Source: Acidobacteriota bacterium
GTDB taxonomy: Bacteria; Acidobacteriota; Vicinamibacteria; Fen-336
Direction: 5' to 3'
NCBI GenBank assembly: GCA_011526565.1
Contig: WYBL01000120.1
Span: 1 to 64,000, forward strand
DNA length: 64,000 bases
The first letter of the stretch is position 1. Every line of letters starts with the position of its first letter. A model generated the notes under the pieces. It was not told the origin of the DNA and ran no database searches. It saw nothing but the letters and a program-made list of their open reading frames with translations. Positions 1 to 6,619 of this stretch are shown here, in pieces. The position numbers were made by a program, and so were the translations under genes.

Positions 1-11
1 GGAGACATGCG

Positions 12-578
12 ATGAAGACGCCATCCTCGTGGACGTGGGTTGCCGTCGGCCTCGGCCTCTTCGGGGCCGCTTGTTTGCAGACCAATCACACGCCACCGCC
101 GCCGAGCGTCGCGCCGGCGACCGCGGCGCCGGCTACCCGGCCGGTCCCTGACCACCAGCACTCCCCAGCGCCCGTCGCGGCGGTCGCGGCCAGCAGCGGT
201 TCGCCCGTGCTGCAGTTCACCGACGCCGCCCGCCAGACGAAGCAGTTCATCGGCTACTACCGGACGATCAAGCTGACTCCGGAGCAGGAACGCATCAAGG
301 TGGAGGCCCTCTCCGCGCTGGCAGCGCCCTGCTGCTCCAAGTTCACGCTGGCCACCTGTTGCTGCCCCTGCAACATGTCGAAGGCGGTCTGGGGCATGGC
401 CGCGTGGCTGATCACGGAGAAGGGCCAGGGCGTCGAGCAGGTGCGCCAGGCCGCCGTCGACTGGCTGGCCTTCGTCAACCCGAACGGATTCAGCGGCGAG
501 GCCTGCACGAAGGGCCGCTGCAACCGCCCGACGGCGCACGACGGCTGCGGCGGGATGAACGAAGCCGAGCTGCTGTAG
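12..578 (+). CDS. Cys-rich exported protein (putative lipoprotein), family of unknown function
   Basis: A 188-residue protein with an N-terminal hydrophobic segment ending in GAAC (Cys21), which could be a lipidation site although it is not a perfect lipobox. A Pro/Ala-rich linker follows (about residues 25-65). The C-terminal half is Cys-rich: PCC near residue 106, then CCCPC, a helical stretch (about 122-150), then GFSGEAC....C.RP...DGCGGM. The ATG at 12 has GGAGA six bases upstream; the window begins right at this site, so upstream context is missing. A clear paralogue lies at 5557-6075 on the other strand, sharing the Cys positions and the GFSG, RP and DGCGG blocks. The spacing of a Cys cluster followed by a helix and W(L/I) recalls CcmH-type thiol proteins, but this is weak. 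Proximity to copper efflux genes suggests periplasmic metal binding or thiol chemistry. The function is not recognised. Confidence 0.8.
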   Translation: MKTPSSWTWVAVGLGLFGAACLQTNHTPPPPSVAPATAAPATRPVPDHQHSPAPVAAVAASSGSPVLQFTDAARQTKQFIGYYRTIKLTPEQERIKVEALSALAAPCCSKFTLATCCCPCNMSKAVWGMAAWLITEKGQGVEQVRQAAVDWLAFVNPNGFSGEACTKGRCNRPTAHDGCGGMNEAELL

Positions 579-593
579 GCGGCGGAGCCCGCC

Positions 594-1436
594 GTGACCG
601 AGATCCCGCCTGTCGCGCAGGGTGCCCAGCGGCGATCGAGCCTGCGGGCTCGCCTGCGGAGATCCATCTTCGCCGTCGCCGTCGTGACGCTGGCCGCCTT
701 CACCGGAGCTGCGATCGTCGAGGAGAAGCGGCTGTCCGCGGAGAACGCCTCGCTCCACGCGACGCTGTTGCTCGCGCACCTCGCTCACATGCCGGAGTTC
801 GCGCCGGAGGCGCGGAGCAGAGACGCGCGCGCCAGCCTGGCGCACGCGCTGTCGGGCGCGACCGTCAGCCGCGTGGACCTGCTGGCGCAGGGCGACGAAC
901 CCCCGTCGGCCTGGCCCGTCGTCGCCCGAAGGTCCGTCCGGCTCGTGGACGGACTCTTCGAGCTGCAGTACCGCGTTGACCCGGCCCACGCGCGTCGTGC
1001 CGTGATGCGCGCCGCGGCGATCCACGCCGCGCACGGCCTGGTCGCCCTCGCGGCACTGCTGGGCGCCACGGAATGGATCCTCCGGCGCAACCTCGTGGTG
1101 CCGCTCCGCGCCCTGGCCCACCAGATCTCGCTGATCCGGGACGGTCGCGGATGGGCTCCGCACCTGCCGCCCGGAGACGCGGAGATCGCCGAGGTCGCAA
1201 CGTCGCTCGAGCAGTTGGGTCCGAGCCTCGAGCGACAAGTCCACGAGTGGCTCGAGGCGGAACGCCGGAGCGCGGTCGCCTCGGTGCTGGCTCGCCTGAG
1301 GTCGAGCCTGGCTCACGAGGCCGGCCCTGGCCGACGGGAGTTCCTGTCGGCGATCGACGCGGAGGCCGTCAGGTGCTTCGCGCCCCTTTCGGAAGGAGGA
1401 AGACCGTGGAATACGGGAGAAGGGCGGCATTCGTAG
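594..1436 (+). CDS. HAMP-domain membrane sensor lacking a kinase domain
   Basis: A 280-residue protein with a cytoplasmic basic N-terminus, a first membrane segment (about residues 26-47), an extracytoplasmic region of about 95 residues, a second membrane segment (about 143-162) and a HAMP-like segment that begins after RRNLVVPLRALA. It has a coiled tail but no DHp or ATPase domain; the reading frame stops about 110 residues after the second membrane helix. It looks like the input half of a histidine kinase or chemoreceptor. It starts with GTG at 594, 15 bases after the preceding stop, and its 3' end overlaps the start of the next gene (GTG at 1406) by 31 bases, indicating one transcript. It may be a true stand-alone sensor or a kinase truncated by rearrangement; no kinase remnant is visible downstream. 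Confidence 0.65.
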   Translation: MTEIPPVAQGAQRRSSLRARLRRSIFAVAVVTLAAFTGAAIVEEKRLSAENASLHATLLLAHLAHMPEFAPEARSRDARASLAHALSGATVSRVDLLAQGDEPPSAWPVVARRSVRLVDGLFELQYRVDPAHARRAVMRAAAIHAAHGLVALAALLGATEWILRRNLVVPLRALAHQISLIRDGRGWAPHLPPGDAEIAEVATSLEQLGPSLERQVHEWLEAERRSAVASVLARLRSSLAHEAGPGRREFLSAIDAEAVRCFAPLSEGGRPWNTGEGRHS

Positions 1437-1912
1437 CGGCGTGGGCGCTCTCGACGGCGCCACCGGCGGCTCTCGCGTACCAGCACCAGCACGGCAGTGC
1501 GCCGCAGGCCACGCGGCCGGGCCCGCGACCCGAAACCGCCCTGCACCTGAAGGACGTGTTGAAGGCTGCCGATCGGTCGCTCGGCGCCCTCGAGAAGGCC
1601 GCGCGTGGCGCCACCGGTTCTGCCGGCGGCGGCGCGCAGGCGGCGCGCGACTACCTCAGCCTCGTCGGCTGGGTGGAACGGCACTTCCTGGCCGCGGGGC
1701 CGGGCGCGGGCATCGACGCTCGGGACGCCGAGCGCACACGGCAGGCCCTGGTCCGCCAGCATCGGCGCCTCGCCTCGATCGATGGTGGGGCCCTCGATCA
1801 GGAGACCGCCAGACTCGTCGGCCAGGCCCGAGACGCAGCGGCGGCGGCGCTGACTGCGGTCGATTCGACCCTCGCGGGACGGGAGCGAGGAGGCGGATGT
1901 GGCCACTGCTGA
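1406..1912 (+). CDS. Small exported protein with C-terminal CGHC
   Basis: The GTG at 1406 is chosen because GGAAGGAGGA lies immediately upstream (1391-1400) and it gives an N-terminus with a basic start and a hydrophobic signal peptide ending near ALAYQ. The mature part is about 145 residues, Ala/Arg-rich and helical, and the last residues are GGGCGHC, a thioredoxin-like CxxC at the extreme C-terminus that could hold metal or form a disulfide. The family is not recognised. The start lies inside the 3' end of the HAMP sensor gene and the stop overlaps the GTG start of the HD-GYP gene, so the three are very probably translationally coupled. A longer in-frame reading upstream from 1073 exists but has no ribosome site and overlaps the sensor gene. 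Confidence 0.6.
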   Translation: MEYGRRAAFVAAWALSTAPPAALAYQHQHGSAPQATRPGPRPETALHLKDVLKAADRSLGALEKAARGATGSAGGGAQAARDYLSLVGWVERHFLAAGPGAGIDARDAERTRQALVRQHRRLASIDGGALDQETARLVGQARDAAAAALTAVDSTLAGRERGGGCGHC

Positions 1913-2945
1913 CGATCTGGGCGACGCGCTTCCCGTGCGGGCCGCGAGGCTGCGGGTGGTCGCAGTGCTCGTCCTGTTCGCCGGTGCACTGCATTGGCTG
2001 ACGCCCGCGGGCGTCCAGCACTGGCACTGGTTGCACGTGGCGGCGGCCAAACTCTACTACCTCCCGATCGTGCTGGCGGCCGCCTGGTTCAGGGCCGGCA
2101 CGGTCGGGGCCGTCGTCACGGCGACATCGCTCCTCACGGTCGTCCACGTGGCCGCCGCCTGGTCGGGCAGCACGATGCTGCAGACCGAACAACTCGCCGA
2201 GGTCGTGTCATTCTGGATCGTGGGCCTCGTGTCGGCGGCGCTGTTCGCCCGGGAACGGCGAGCCGACCGGCGCACGCGTGAAGCTCACGAAGAGACGCTG
2301 GTCGCCCTTGCCGGCTCGCTCGAGCTGAGGGAACGCTGCACGGCCGGGCACTCCCACAGGGTTCGCGCCTACGCCCTGCTGCTCGCGGGCGAGATGGGCT
2401 GCCGCGAGCCGGCCTTCCTCTCGAACCTGGCCGCGGCGGCGCTGCTCCACGACGTGGGCAAGATCGGCGTTCCGGACGGCGTCCTGCTCAAGCCCGGCCC
2501 GCTGACCGCCGACGAGTGGGCCCTGATGCGGTGCCACCCGGAGTCCGGCGCCGCCCTGATCGGGAACATCGCTTCACTGGCCTCGATCCGGGAGCTGATC
2601 CTCGCCCACCACGAGCGCTTCGACGGACTCGGATACCCAGGCGGCCAGCGCGGCGAAGCGATCCCCCTCGGCGCCCGAATCTTCGGCGTCGCCGATGCGC
2701 TCGACGCGCTGACGACCGATCGCCCGTATCGGACGGCGCGAACCTGGGAAGAAGCTGCGCGAACGATCGCTGCGGGGCGGGGTTCGCAGTTCGACCCCCT
2801 GGTCGTCGACGCGTTCCTCGGGATCCCGCGCGCCCGGTGGGCGCGTGCGGCCGAGGCCGCCGGCGCCGGCCTGTCGCCCTCACCCGGGCCATCGCGCGTC
2901 CACGCCCAATTCGAAGTCGGTCGCCTCACCAGCAGTTCGTCGTGA
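1899..2945 (+). CDS. Membrane-anchored HD-GYP c-di-GMP phosphodiesterase
   Basis: A 348-residue protein with about four hydrophobic N-terminal segments (residues 18-115), a short linker and a full HD-GYP domain. The catalytic signature is intact: H151 in GHSHRV, the HD pair at 184-185 in LLHDVGKIG, and HHERFDGLGYP at 237-247 followed by DALTTDRPYR. HD-GYP enzymes hydrolyse cyclic di-GMP through a bi- or trinuclear metal centre. The N-terminal membrane part resembles a small MASE-type sensor, but I cannot assign it. The GTG at 1899 is used; a GAGCGAGGAGG ribosome site precedes it, and it overlaps the previous stop. It belongs to the operon with the HAMP-only sensor, so it may read out an envelope signal. 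Confidence 0.9.
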   Translation: MATADDLGDALPVRAARLRVVAVLVLFAGALHWLTPAGVQHWHWLHVAAAKLYYLPIVLAAAWFRAGTVGAVVTATSLLTVVHVAAAWSGSTMLQTEQLAEVVSFWIVGLVSAALFARERRADRRTREAHEETLVALAGSLELRERCTAGHSHRVRAYALLLAGEMGCREPAFLSNLAAAALLHDVGKIGVPDGVLLKPGPLTADEWALMRCHPESGAALIGNIASLASIRELILAHHERFDGLGYPGGQRGEAIPLGARIFGVADALDALTTDRPYRTARTWEEAARTIAAGRGSQFDPLVVDAFLGIPRARWARAAEAAGAGLSPSPGPSRVHAQFEVGRLTSSSS

Positions 2946-2973
2946 ACCAGCCAAAGGGGAAGGAGACATCGTC

Positions 2974-3540
2974 ATGTGGAAATCCGCAATCGGGATCGGA
3001 ATCGCGCTGGCTTCGGTCGGCGCCGCTGGCTGCGGCGGAGGCGGATCGATGGGCGGAAGCATGATGGGGCCCTCGTCCACGAGCCCGGCTTCGATGATGT
3101 CGGGAGGGGGCACGGGCAACTCGATCGTCGGCATGTCGCCCGCCAGCGAATCGACGGGGGTGGCCACCAACGCCCCGATCGAGATCCGGTTCTCGGGGGC
3201 GATGCCTGCTGCGATCGGGTTCCAGGTCGACCTCCACGTCGGGGATCTGTCCGGGCCGACGGTGGCGCTCGCCTGCACCGCCTCCGCCGATCGGGCGGCC
3301 CTCACTTGCATGCCAGCCAGCTCGCTCCAGCCAGGCACCCGCTACATGACGCACGTGGGCGGGGGCATGACGTCCGGTAACGGCGCCTGCGGGGCCGGTG
3401 CCTCGATGACGGGCGGGCAGTGGATCGGTCCTGGCGGCATATCGGCGGCGATGCACGGCGGCATGAGCTGGGGCGACATGGGTGGCTGGTTCGACGCTTG
3501 CGGCGGCTACGGAATGGCGTTCCCGTTCACGACAGCGTGA
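2974..3540 (+). CDS. Met/Gly-rich lipoprotein with Big_5-like Ig domain
   Basis: A 188-residue protein whose signal peptide ends in a lipobox (VGAAGC, Cys at about residue 20), so it is probably an outer-membrane or periplasmic lipoprotein. A Gly/Ser/Met-rich linker (MGGSMMG, SMMSGG) leads into a segment PASESTGVATNAPIEIRFS, which matches the start of bacterial Ig-like (Big_5) domains. The C-terminal part has repeated Met and Gly (GGGMTSG, MHGGMSWGDMGGW) and two Cys. Methionine-rich periplasmic segments often bind Cu(I); here this is inference supported by the neighbouring copper efflux genes. The ATG at 2974 has AAGGGGAAGGAGA just upstream. A strong hairpin follows the stop codon. Confidence 0.75.
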   Translation: MWKSAIGIGIALASVGAAGCGGGGSMGGSMMGPSSTSPASMMSGGGTGNSIVGMSPASESTGVATNAPIEIRFSGAMPAAIGFQVDLHVGDLSGPTVALACTASADRAALTCMPASSLQPGTRYMTHVGGGMTSGNGACGAGASMTGGQWIGPGGISAAMHGGMSWGDMGGWFDACGGYGMAFPFTTA

Positions 3541-3545
3541 GCAAC

Positions 3546-3573
3546 GGGGGAGGGCCAACACCGGCCCTCCCCC
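3546..3573 (+). terminator. Hairpin terminator after the lipoprotein gene
   Basis: A perfect 11-bp inverted repeat (GGGGGAGGGCC, loop AACACC, GGCCCTCCCCC) begins five bases after the stop codon at 3540. There is no clear T-run after it, so it may be a weaker or Rho-assisted terminator. The same GGGGGAGGGC core recurs in the terminator at 53356-53381. Confidence 0.6.
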
Positions 3574-3645
3574 CCTCCCGCCCGGTGTCGCGACGCCCGG
3601 AATGGTATGGTTTCCAAATCGGCCACGGCGCGGAGGGCTGCTGCG

Positions 3646-4905
3646 ATGTCGGAAGCGGTGCGATCGCTGATCGAGCGCTGGCGAGACGACGCCGGAGGCA
3701 CGTACCGCTCGTGGTTCCTCTGGGAGGAGCGCCTCAAGAACTTTCGCTCGATCCGCCGCGGATTGGCCGAGGTCGTCGCCGGCATCGAAACAGGCACCTT
3801 CGGCACGACCTATAAGGGCTCCTCGCTGCAGACGGTGGTCGGCTCGATCGCGGAGCAGCGGCAGATCTTCAAGGGTGCCGACCATGCCTTCCTCTGGAAG
3901 CCGAAGCTGCGCATCCCGGACATCTACGAGAACCGCGAGAACCAGCTCGCGTTCGCGCGTTTCCTCGCCGCTTGCGCCTGCTGCAACGCGGAATCGGGAC
4001 TCCTCGACGCGATCCGTCGGCTCGACGCGCAATCGATCAAGGGACTCGGCCCGGCAACGGCGAACCTGCTGTACTTCCTGCATCCGACCCTGGTGCCGCC
4101 GACCAACACGGCTATCGTCAAGGGCTTTAACGCACTCACCGGGTCCCGCGTCAAGCTCGGCCGCTGGAGCGAGTACCTCGCCATGAGGCGTGGCGTGCTG
4201 GCCCTCAACGCGGAGTACCGCGACCTGCTGTCCAACGACCTGGGGGCAGCAGCCGGGCTGTTGTTCGACATCGGCAGCGGGCGCTTCTCTGCCCCGCCCC
4301 GCGCGGACGACGCAGCCGCCGTCGCGGCCTGGCGGGACGACCTCGCGCGCGCGCGCAGCGACGGCGACAAGGCACGCCGCGACGGGATCGGCGACCACAC
4401 TCACACCGAGGTCCAGGGCTGGCTCCGCGACCTGGGCCGCGCGCTCGGCTACGACGTCTGGATAGCGGCCAACGATCGGAGTCGGGAGTACGCCGGGGGT
4501 CGCCTCTGCGACGGGTGCCTGGAGGCGCTTCCTGGCGGCCTCGATGAGGTGGCCGGTGCGGACGCCGTCCGGCTGATCGACATCCTCTGGCTCGAGCGCG
4601 GAAGCGCAGAAGTGGCGGCAGCCTTCGAGGTCGAGCACTCGACGTCCATCTACTCGGGGATCGTCCGCCTGCTCGACCTCGCGTGGAGCTCGCCAAGCGG
4701 GCCCACGCGCAACCTGTTCCTGGTCGCCCCCGACGAGCGCGAGGCGGAGGTACGCGCTCAGGTCCGACGACCGGCGTTTCGACGCATCGGTGACCTGTCC
4801 GTCCGCTTCGTGCCTTACGGAGAACTCGGACGAAACCGCGAGGTGATGGCGCGGTTCGGTTCGGGAATCCGCACCATTGAGGCGATCGCACGCGACCTGA
4901 CGTAG
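3646..4905 (+). CDS. Putative PD-(D/E)XK nuclease with HhH-GPD-like N-terminal region
   Basis: The protein is 419 residues from ATG 3646, preferred because CGGAGGG sits nine bases upstream; an in-frame ATG at 3607 adds 13 residues without a ribosome site. Residues about 130-165 contain SIKGLGPATANLLYFLHP and PPTN, which look like the helix-hairpin-helix and downstream part of HhH-GPD DNA-binding proteins. The C-terminal region (about 245-400) carries a nuclease-like series: HTEVQGWLRDLG (Glu255), LIDILWLE (Asp312) and AAFEVEHSTSIYSG (Glu328/Glu330), the E...D...ExE arrangement of some restriction-like endonucleases. No adjacent intact methyltransferase is present. It might be an orphan restriction or repair nuclease. 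The exact family is not known to me, and the catalytic assignment is inference from motif order. Confidence 0.6.
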   Translation: MSEAVRSLIERWRDDAGGTYRSWFLWEERLKNFRSIRRGLAEVVAGIETGTFGTTYKGSSLQTVVGSIAEQRQIFKGADHAFLWKPKLRIPDIYENRENQLAFARFLAACACCNAESGLLDAIRRLDAQSIKGLGPATANLLYFLHPTLVPPTNTAIVKGFNALTGSRVKLGRWSEYLAMRRGVLALNAEYRDLLSNDLGAAAGLLFDIGSGRFSAPPRADDAAAVAAWRDDLARARSDGDKARRDGIGDHTHTEVQGWLRDLGRALGYDVWIAANDRSREYAGGRLCDGCLEALPGGLDEVAGADAVRLIDILWLERGSAEVAAAFEVEHSTSIYSGIVRLLDLAWSSPSGPTRNLFLVAPDEREAEVRAQVRRPAFRRIGDLSVRFVPYGELGRNREVMARFGSGIRTIEAIARDLT

Positions 4906-4907
4906 CC

Positions 4908-4929
4908 GGCGCCGCCCGCGGCCGGCGCC
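4908..4929 (+). terminator. Possible short hairpin after the nuclease-like gene
   Basis: A 7-bp inverted repeat (GGCGCCG, 8-base loop, CGGCGCC) begins three bases after the stop at 4905. There is no T-run and, in DNA this GC-rich, chance hairpins are common, so support is weak. Confidence 0.3.
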
Positions 4930-4942
4930 ACCGAACTTCCGA

Positions 4943-5164
4943 TCACGTCCCGGGCATGCGGCGCCGCAGCACGACGTGGGTGAAGTCTTGCGGAGAGCCC
5001 GCCGGAGTGACGTGGCGACGCTCGAACCCACGCAGCAGCTCGAACCCGGCGCCGACCCGCTCGACGAGGCCGGCCACGTCGCAGCGTTGCACCGGCAGCC
5101 CGCTGCACCGCGTCCGGCCCTGCGGGCCGAAGGTGCCGAGCACGAAGGGCTTGATAGCAACGGC
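4943..5164 (-). pseudogene. C-terminal remnant of a class I SAM-dependent methyltransferase
   Basis: About 73 codons on the minus strand read as the end of a small class I methyltransferase of the kind often found with metal-resistance genes. The block VLGTFGPQG, then CSGLPVQRCDVAGLVERVGAG, then HVTPAGSPQDFTHVVLRR matches the last beta strands of that family (usual form: xATFxPDGPxxCSGLPVxRYD...HxTPxGxxQxF). The N-terminal two thirds, including the SAM-binding glycine loop, are absent: the sequence upstream of 5164 in this frame shows no methyltransferase features. The fragment has its own stop (4943-4945). It is most likely a deletion relic. Together with the multicopper oxidase relic next to it, it shows that genes were lost here. 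Confidence 0.65.
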
Positions 5165-5319
5165 CGGCGCGCTGGCGGCAGGCCCGACTGGCCGGTTGCT
5201 TGCGCAAGCCGCGGCCGCCACGCCGCTGGTCGCGTCGGTGAGCCAGCGAGAGATCTGACCCGGGCAGCCGACAGGCGTCCTCACCCTGGGGGACAGTGTC
5301 CCTTCCCGCACGATGCGAG

Positions 5320-5565
5320 TCCGGCGGTGTGACCTACTCGCTGTGGCGCAACGACCGAGACGACCAACCTCCACTGGCATGGGCTCGCGGCTCCGCCCGA
5401 AGCCGGCGGGCAGCCCACCGACGTCGTGGCTCCGGGAGACCAGCGTTCGTACGGATTCCTCGTCGAAGAGCCGGGCGGCACGTACTGGTACCACCCGCAC
5501 CCCGACGGCCGGCCCGCATCCCAGGTCTATCGCGGGCTGGCCGGCCTCCTCGCGCGTCAGTGGCC
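5320..5565 (+). pseudogene. Multicopper oxidase remnant, frameshifted
   Basis: Translation of the plus strand from about 5329 gives VTYSLWRND in one frame, then, after a one-base frame change near 5356, ETTNLHWHGLAAPPEAGG and further on GTYWYHPHPDG and QVYRGLAGLL. HWHG and YWYHPH are the paired copper-ligand motifs of the first cupredoxin domain in multicopper oxidases (CueO/CopA/laccase type). There is no signal peptide or start in front, a stop lies in the second frame at 5330, and the similarity ends near 5563, where the oppositely oriented Cys-rich gene ends. The second and third domains and the C-terminal HCH ligands are missing. It is a relic of a periplasmic copper oxidase truncated at both ends. 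Confidence 0.7.
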
Positions 5566-6075
5566 CCCGGGGGGCATCCCACCCCCGCACCCGTCCCCGG
5601 CGAACGGGCGCGCGCACCGCTGCTCGGCGCAGGCCTTTCCGGAGAAGCCCTGCTGTCGCGCCGCTCGGATCCAGCCCTCCACCGCCTGGCGGACGGCGTC
5701 GACATCCAGGCCGCCGCGCAGCACGAGCCCGCGGGTCAAGCCGCTTATGGCACGGCTCAGCAGGCATCCGCAGCAACGCCCGCTCATCCGGTGCCGTCCG
5801 CAGCAGGGCGACCGGATGCCGTCGAGTACGGCGCGCTCGATCCGGCGCTGCGGCGGCGAGACGCGCTCCGACATTGCGGCTGCGAACGCCTCGGCTTCCT
5901 GTTCGGTTCCCGAGAAGGTGGGGAGGGGCGACAGCGTCTCCTCACGCGTGGCGCGCCTCGCGATCAGCGTGCCGATCAGGGTCGCCGCCAACGCGAGCGC
6001 GAGCAGCACCCACGACCCGTGGCCGAGCCCCGGCCTCTTTCTCGGCAGCCGCCGGCGTGCCTTTCTGTCGTTCAT
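5557..6075 (-). CDS. Cys-rich membrane-anchored protein, paralogue of the gene at 12-578
   Basis: A 172-residue protein: a basic N-terminus, one hydrophobic anchor or signal segment (about residues 20-40), then a Cys-rich C-terminal domain. Conserved blocks shared with the protein at 12-578 are PCC, CC.C, a helix with R/QAV..W, GFSGKAC....C.RP and GDGCGGGM, that is, eight Cys in the same order. It differs from that protein in keeping a transmembrane anchor instead of a possible lipobox. The ATG at 6075 is preferred over a GTG at 6093 because GGAG lies seven bases upstream. It is the last gene of the minus-strand cusCBA-like operon, 45 bases after the unknown gene at 6121-6618, suggesting a role in copper or silver handling in the periplasm. 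The function is unknown. Confidence 0.75.
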   Translation of the reverse strand: MNDRKARRRLPRKRPGLGHGSWVLLALALAATLIGTLIARRATREETLSPLPTFSGTEQEAEAFAAAMSERVSPPQRRIERAVLDGIRSPCCGRHRMSGRCCGCLLSRAISGLTRGLVLRGGLDVDAVRQAVEGWIRAARQQGFSGKACAEQRCARPFAGDGCGGGMPPGGH

Positions 6076-6120
6076 CGTCGAGCTCCGGGCCACAGGCCGA
6101 GGCCCGTCGGGCGCGTCACC

Positions 6121-6618
6121 TCAGGCGCGGTGCGCCGGACGGACACCGAGCGCGGCCAGTTCTTCCTGCAGCGCGTGGACGCAACGAAGCTGAGCATCGT
6201 CGGGGCCCTCGAAAGAGGTGTGCTCGTGCTCGACATCGAGCACGAGTTGGACCTCGGCGACGAGCCGCCCACGATCCCAGCGGAAGCGGAGGGCGCTGTC
6301 GAAACCGCGCAGCCGGCAGGGCGCTCCTCCGCCCCGGCCCTCGGCGAGGGCCATGGCCGCCTGCGCGATCGTCCGCAGCCGGCCGAACGTGCCCACGCAC
6401 GCGGCGCACGCCGGCCGAGTGTCGGCCACGACCACCGCCAACGCCACCTCGAAACCGGTCGACCGGAGCAGGCCGCGATGAAGGGCGAGAGCGGGCCGGA
6501 CCTCGCACACGACCCCGTGCTCGCGCGACCACTGCCTGAGGTCGGCGAACGGCGAGGCGCCGCGGGAATCCGGCCCGCTCCCATGGCTCACGACCGAAGC
6601 TCCGGCCCGAACAACCAC
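6121..6618 (-). CDS. Unknown 165-residue protein coupled to cusA
   Basis: A protein of 165 residues with no signal peptide or membrane segment, so probably cytoplasmic. It contains ACAACVGTFGRL (a CxxC) at about residues 70-82, a further Cys in GAPCRLRGF, and a His/Glu cluster DVEHEHTSFEG near residue 128. The GTG start at 6618 lies two bases past the CusA stop codon (6620-6622), so translation is presumably coupled. The CxxC plus HEH could form a metal site, for example a small metal sensor or chaperone, but there is no helix-turn-helix or ferredoxin-like signature that I can point to. The family is not recognised. Confidence 0.6.
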   Translation of the reverse strand: MVVRAGASVVSHGSGPDSRGASPFADLRQWSREHGVVCEVRPALALHRGLLRSTGFEVALAVVVADTRPACAACVGTFGRLRTIAQAAMALAEGRGGGAPCRLRGFDSALRFRWDRGRLVAEVQLVLDVEHEHTSFEGPDDAQLRCVHALQEELAALGVRPAHRA

Positions 6619-6619
6619 G

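Larger units (their letters stand above)
4906..5556. other. Gene-poor stretch holding two gene relics
   Basis: No intact gene is supported in these 651 bases. They contain the methyltransferase relic (minus strand, to 5164), a spacer of about 160 bases with a 12-bp perfect palindrome GCTTGCGCAAGC at 5198-5209, and the multicopper oxidase relic (plus strand, from about 5320). Several open frames cover the stretch but none has a start, ribosome site or recognisable protein composition. No insertion-sequence ends or target duplications were recognised. Confidence 0.6.

Noticed and set aside
1073..1405. N-terminal extension of the small exported protein gene
   Set aside because: It overlaps the HAMP sensor gene and lacks a ribosome site, whereas GTG 1406 has a strong one and gives a signal peptide.
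2926..5160. A 744-residue minus-strand frame
   Set aside because: It spans the lipoprotein and nuclease genes in the opposite direction; the methyltransferase relic is in a different frame.
5198..5209. 12-bp palindrome GCTTGCGCAAGC as a regulatory site or transposon end
   Set aside because: A single copy with no repeats or flanking duplications; it may be chance.
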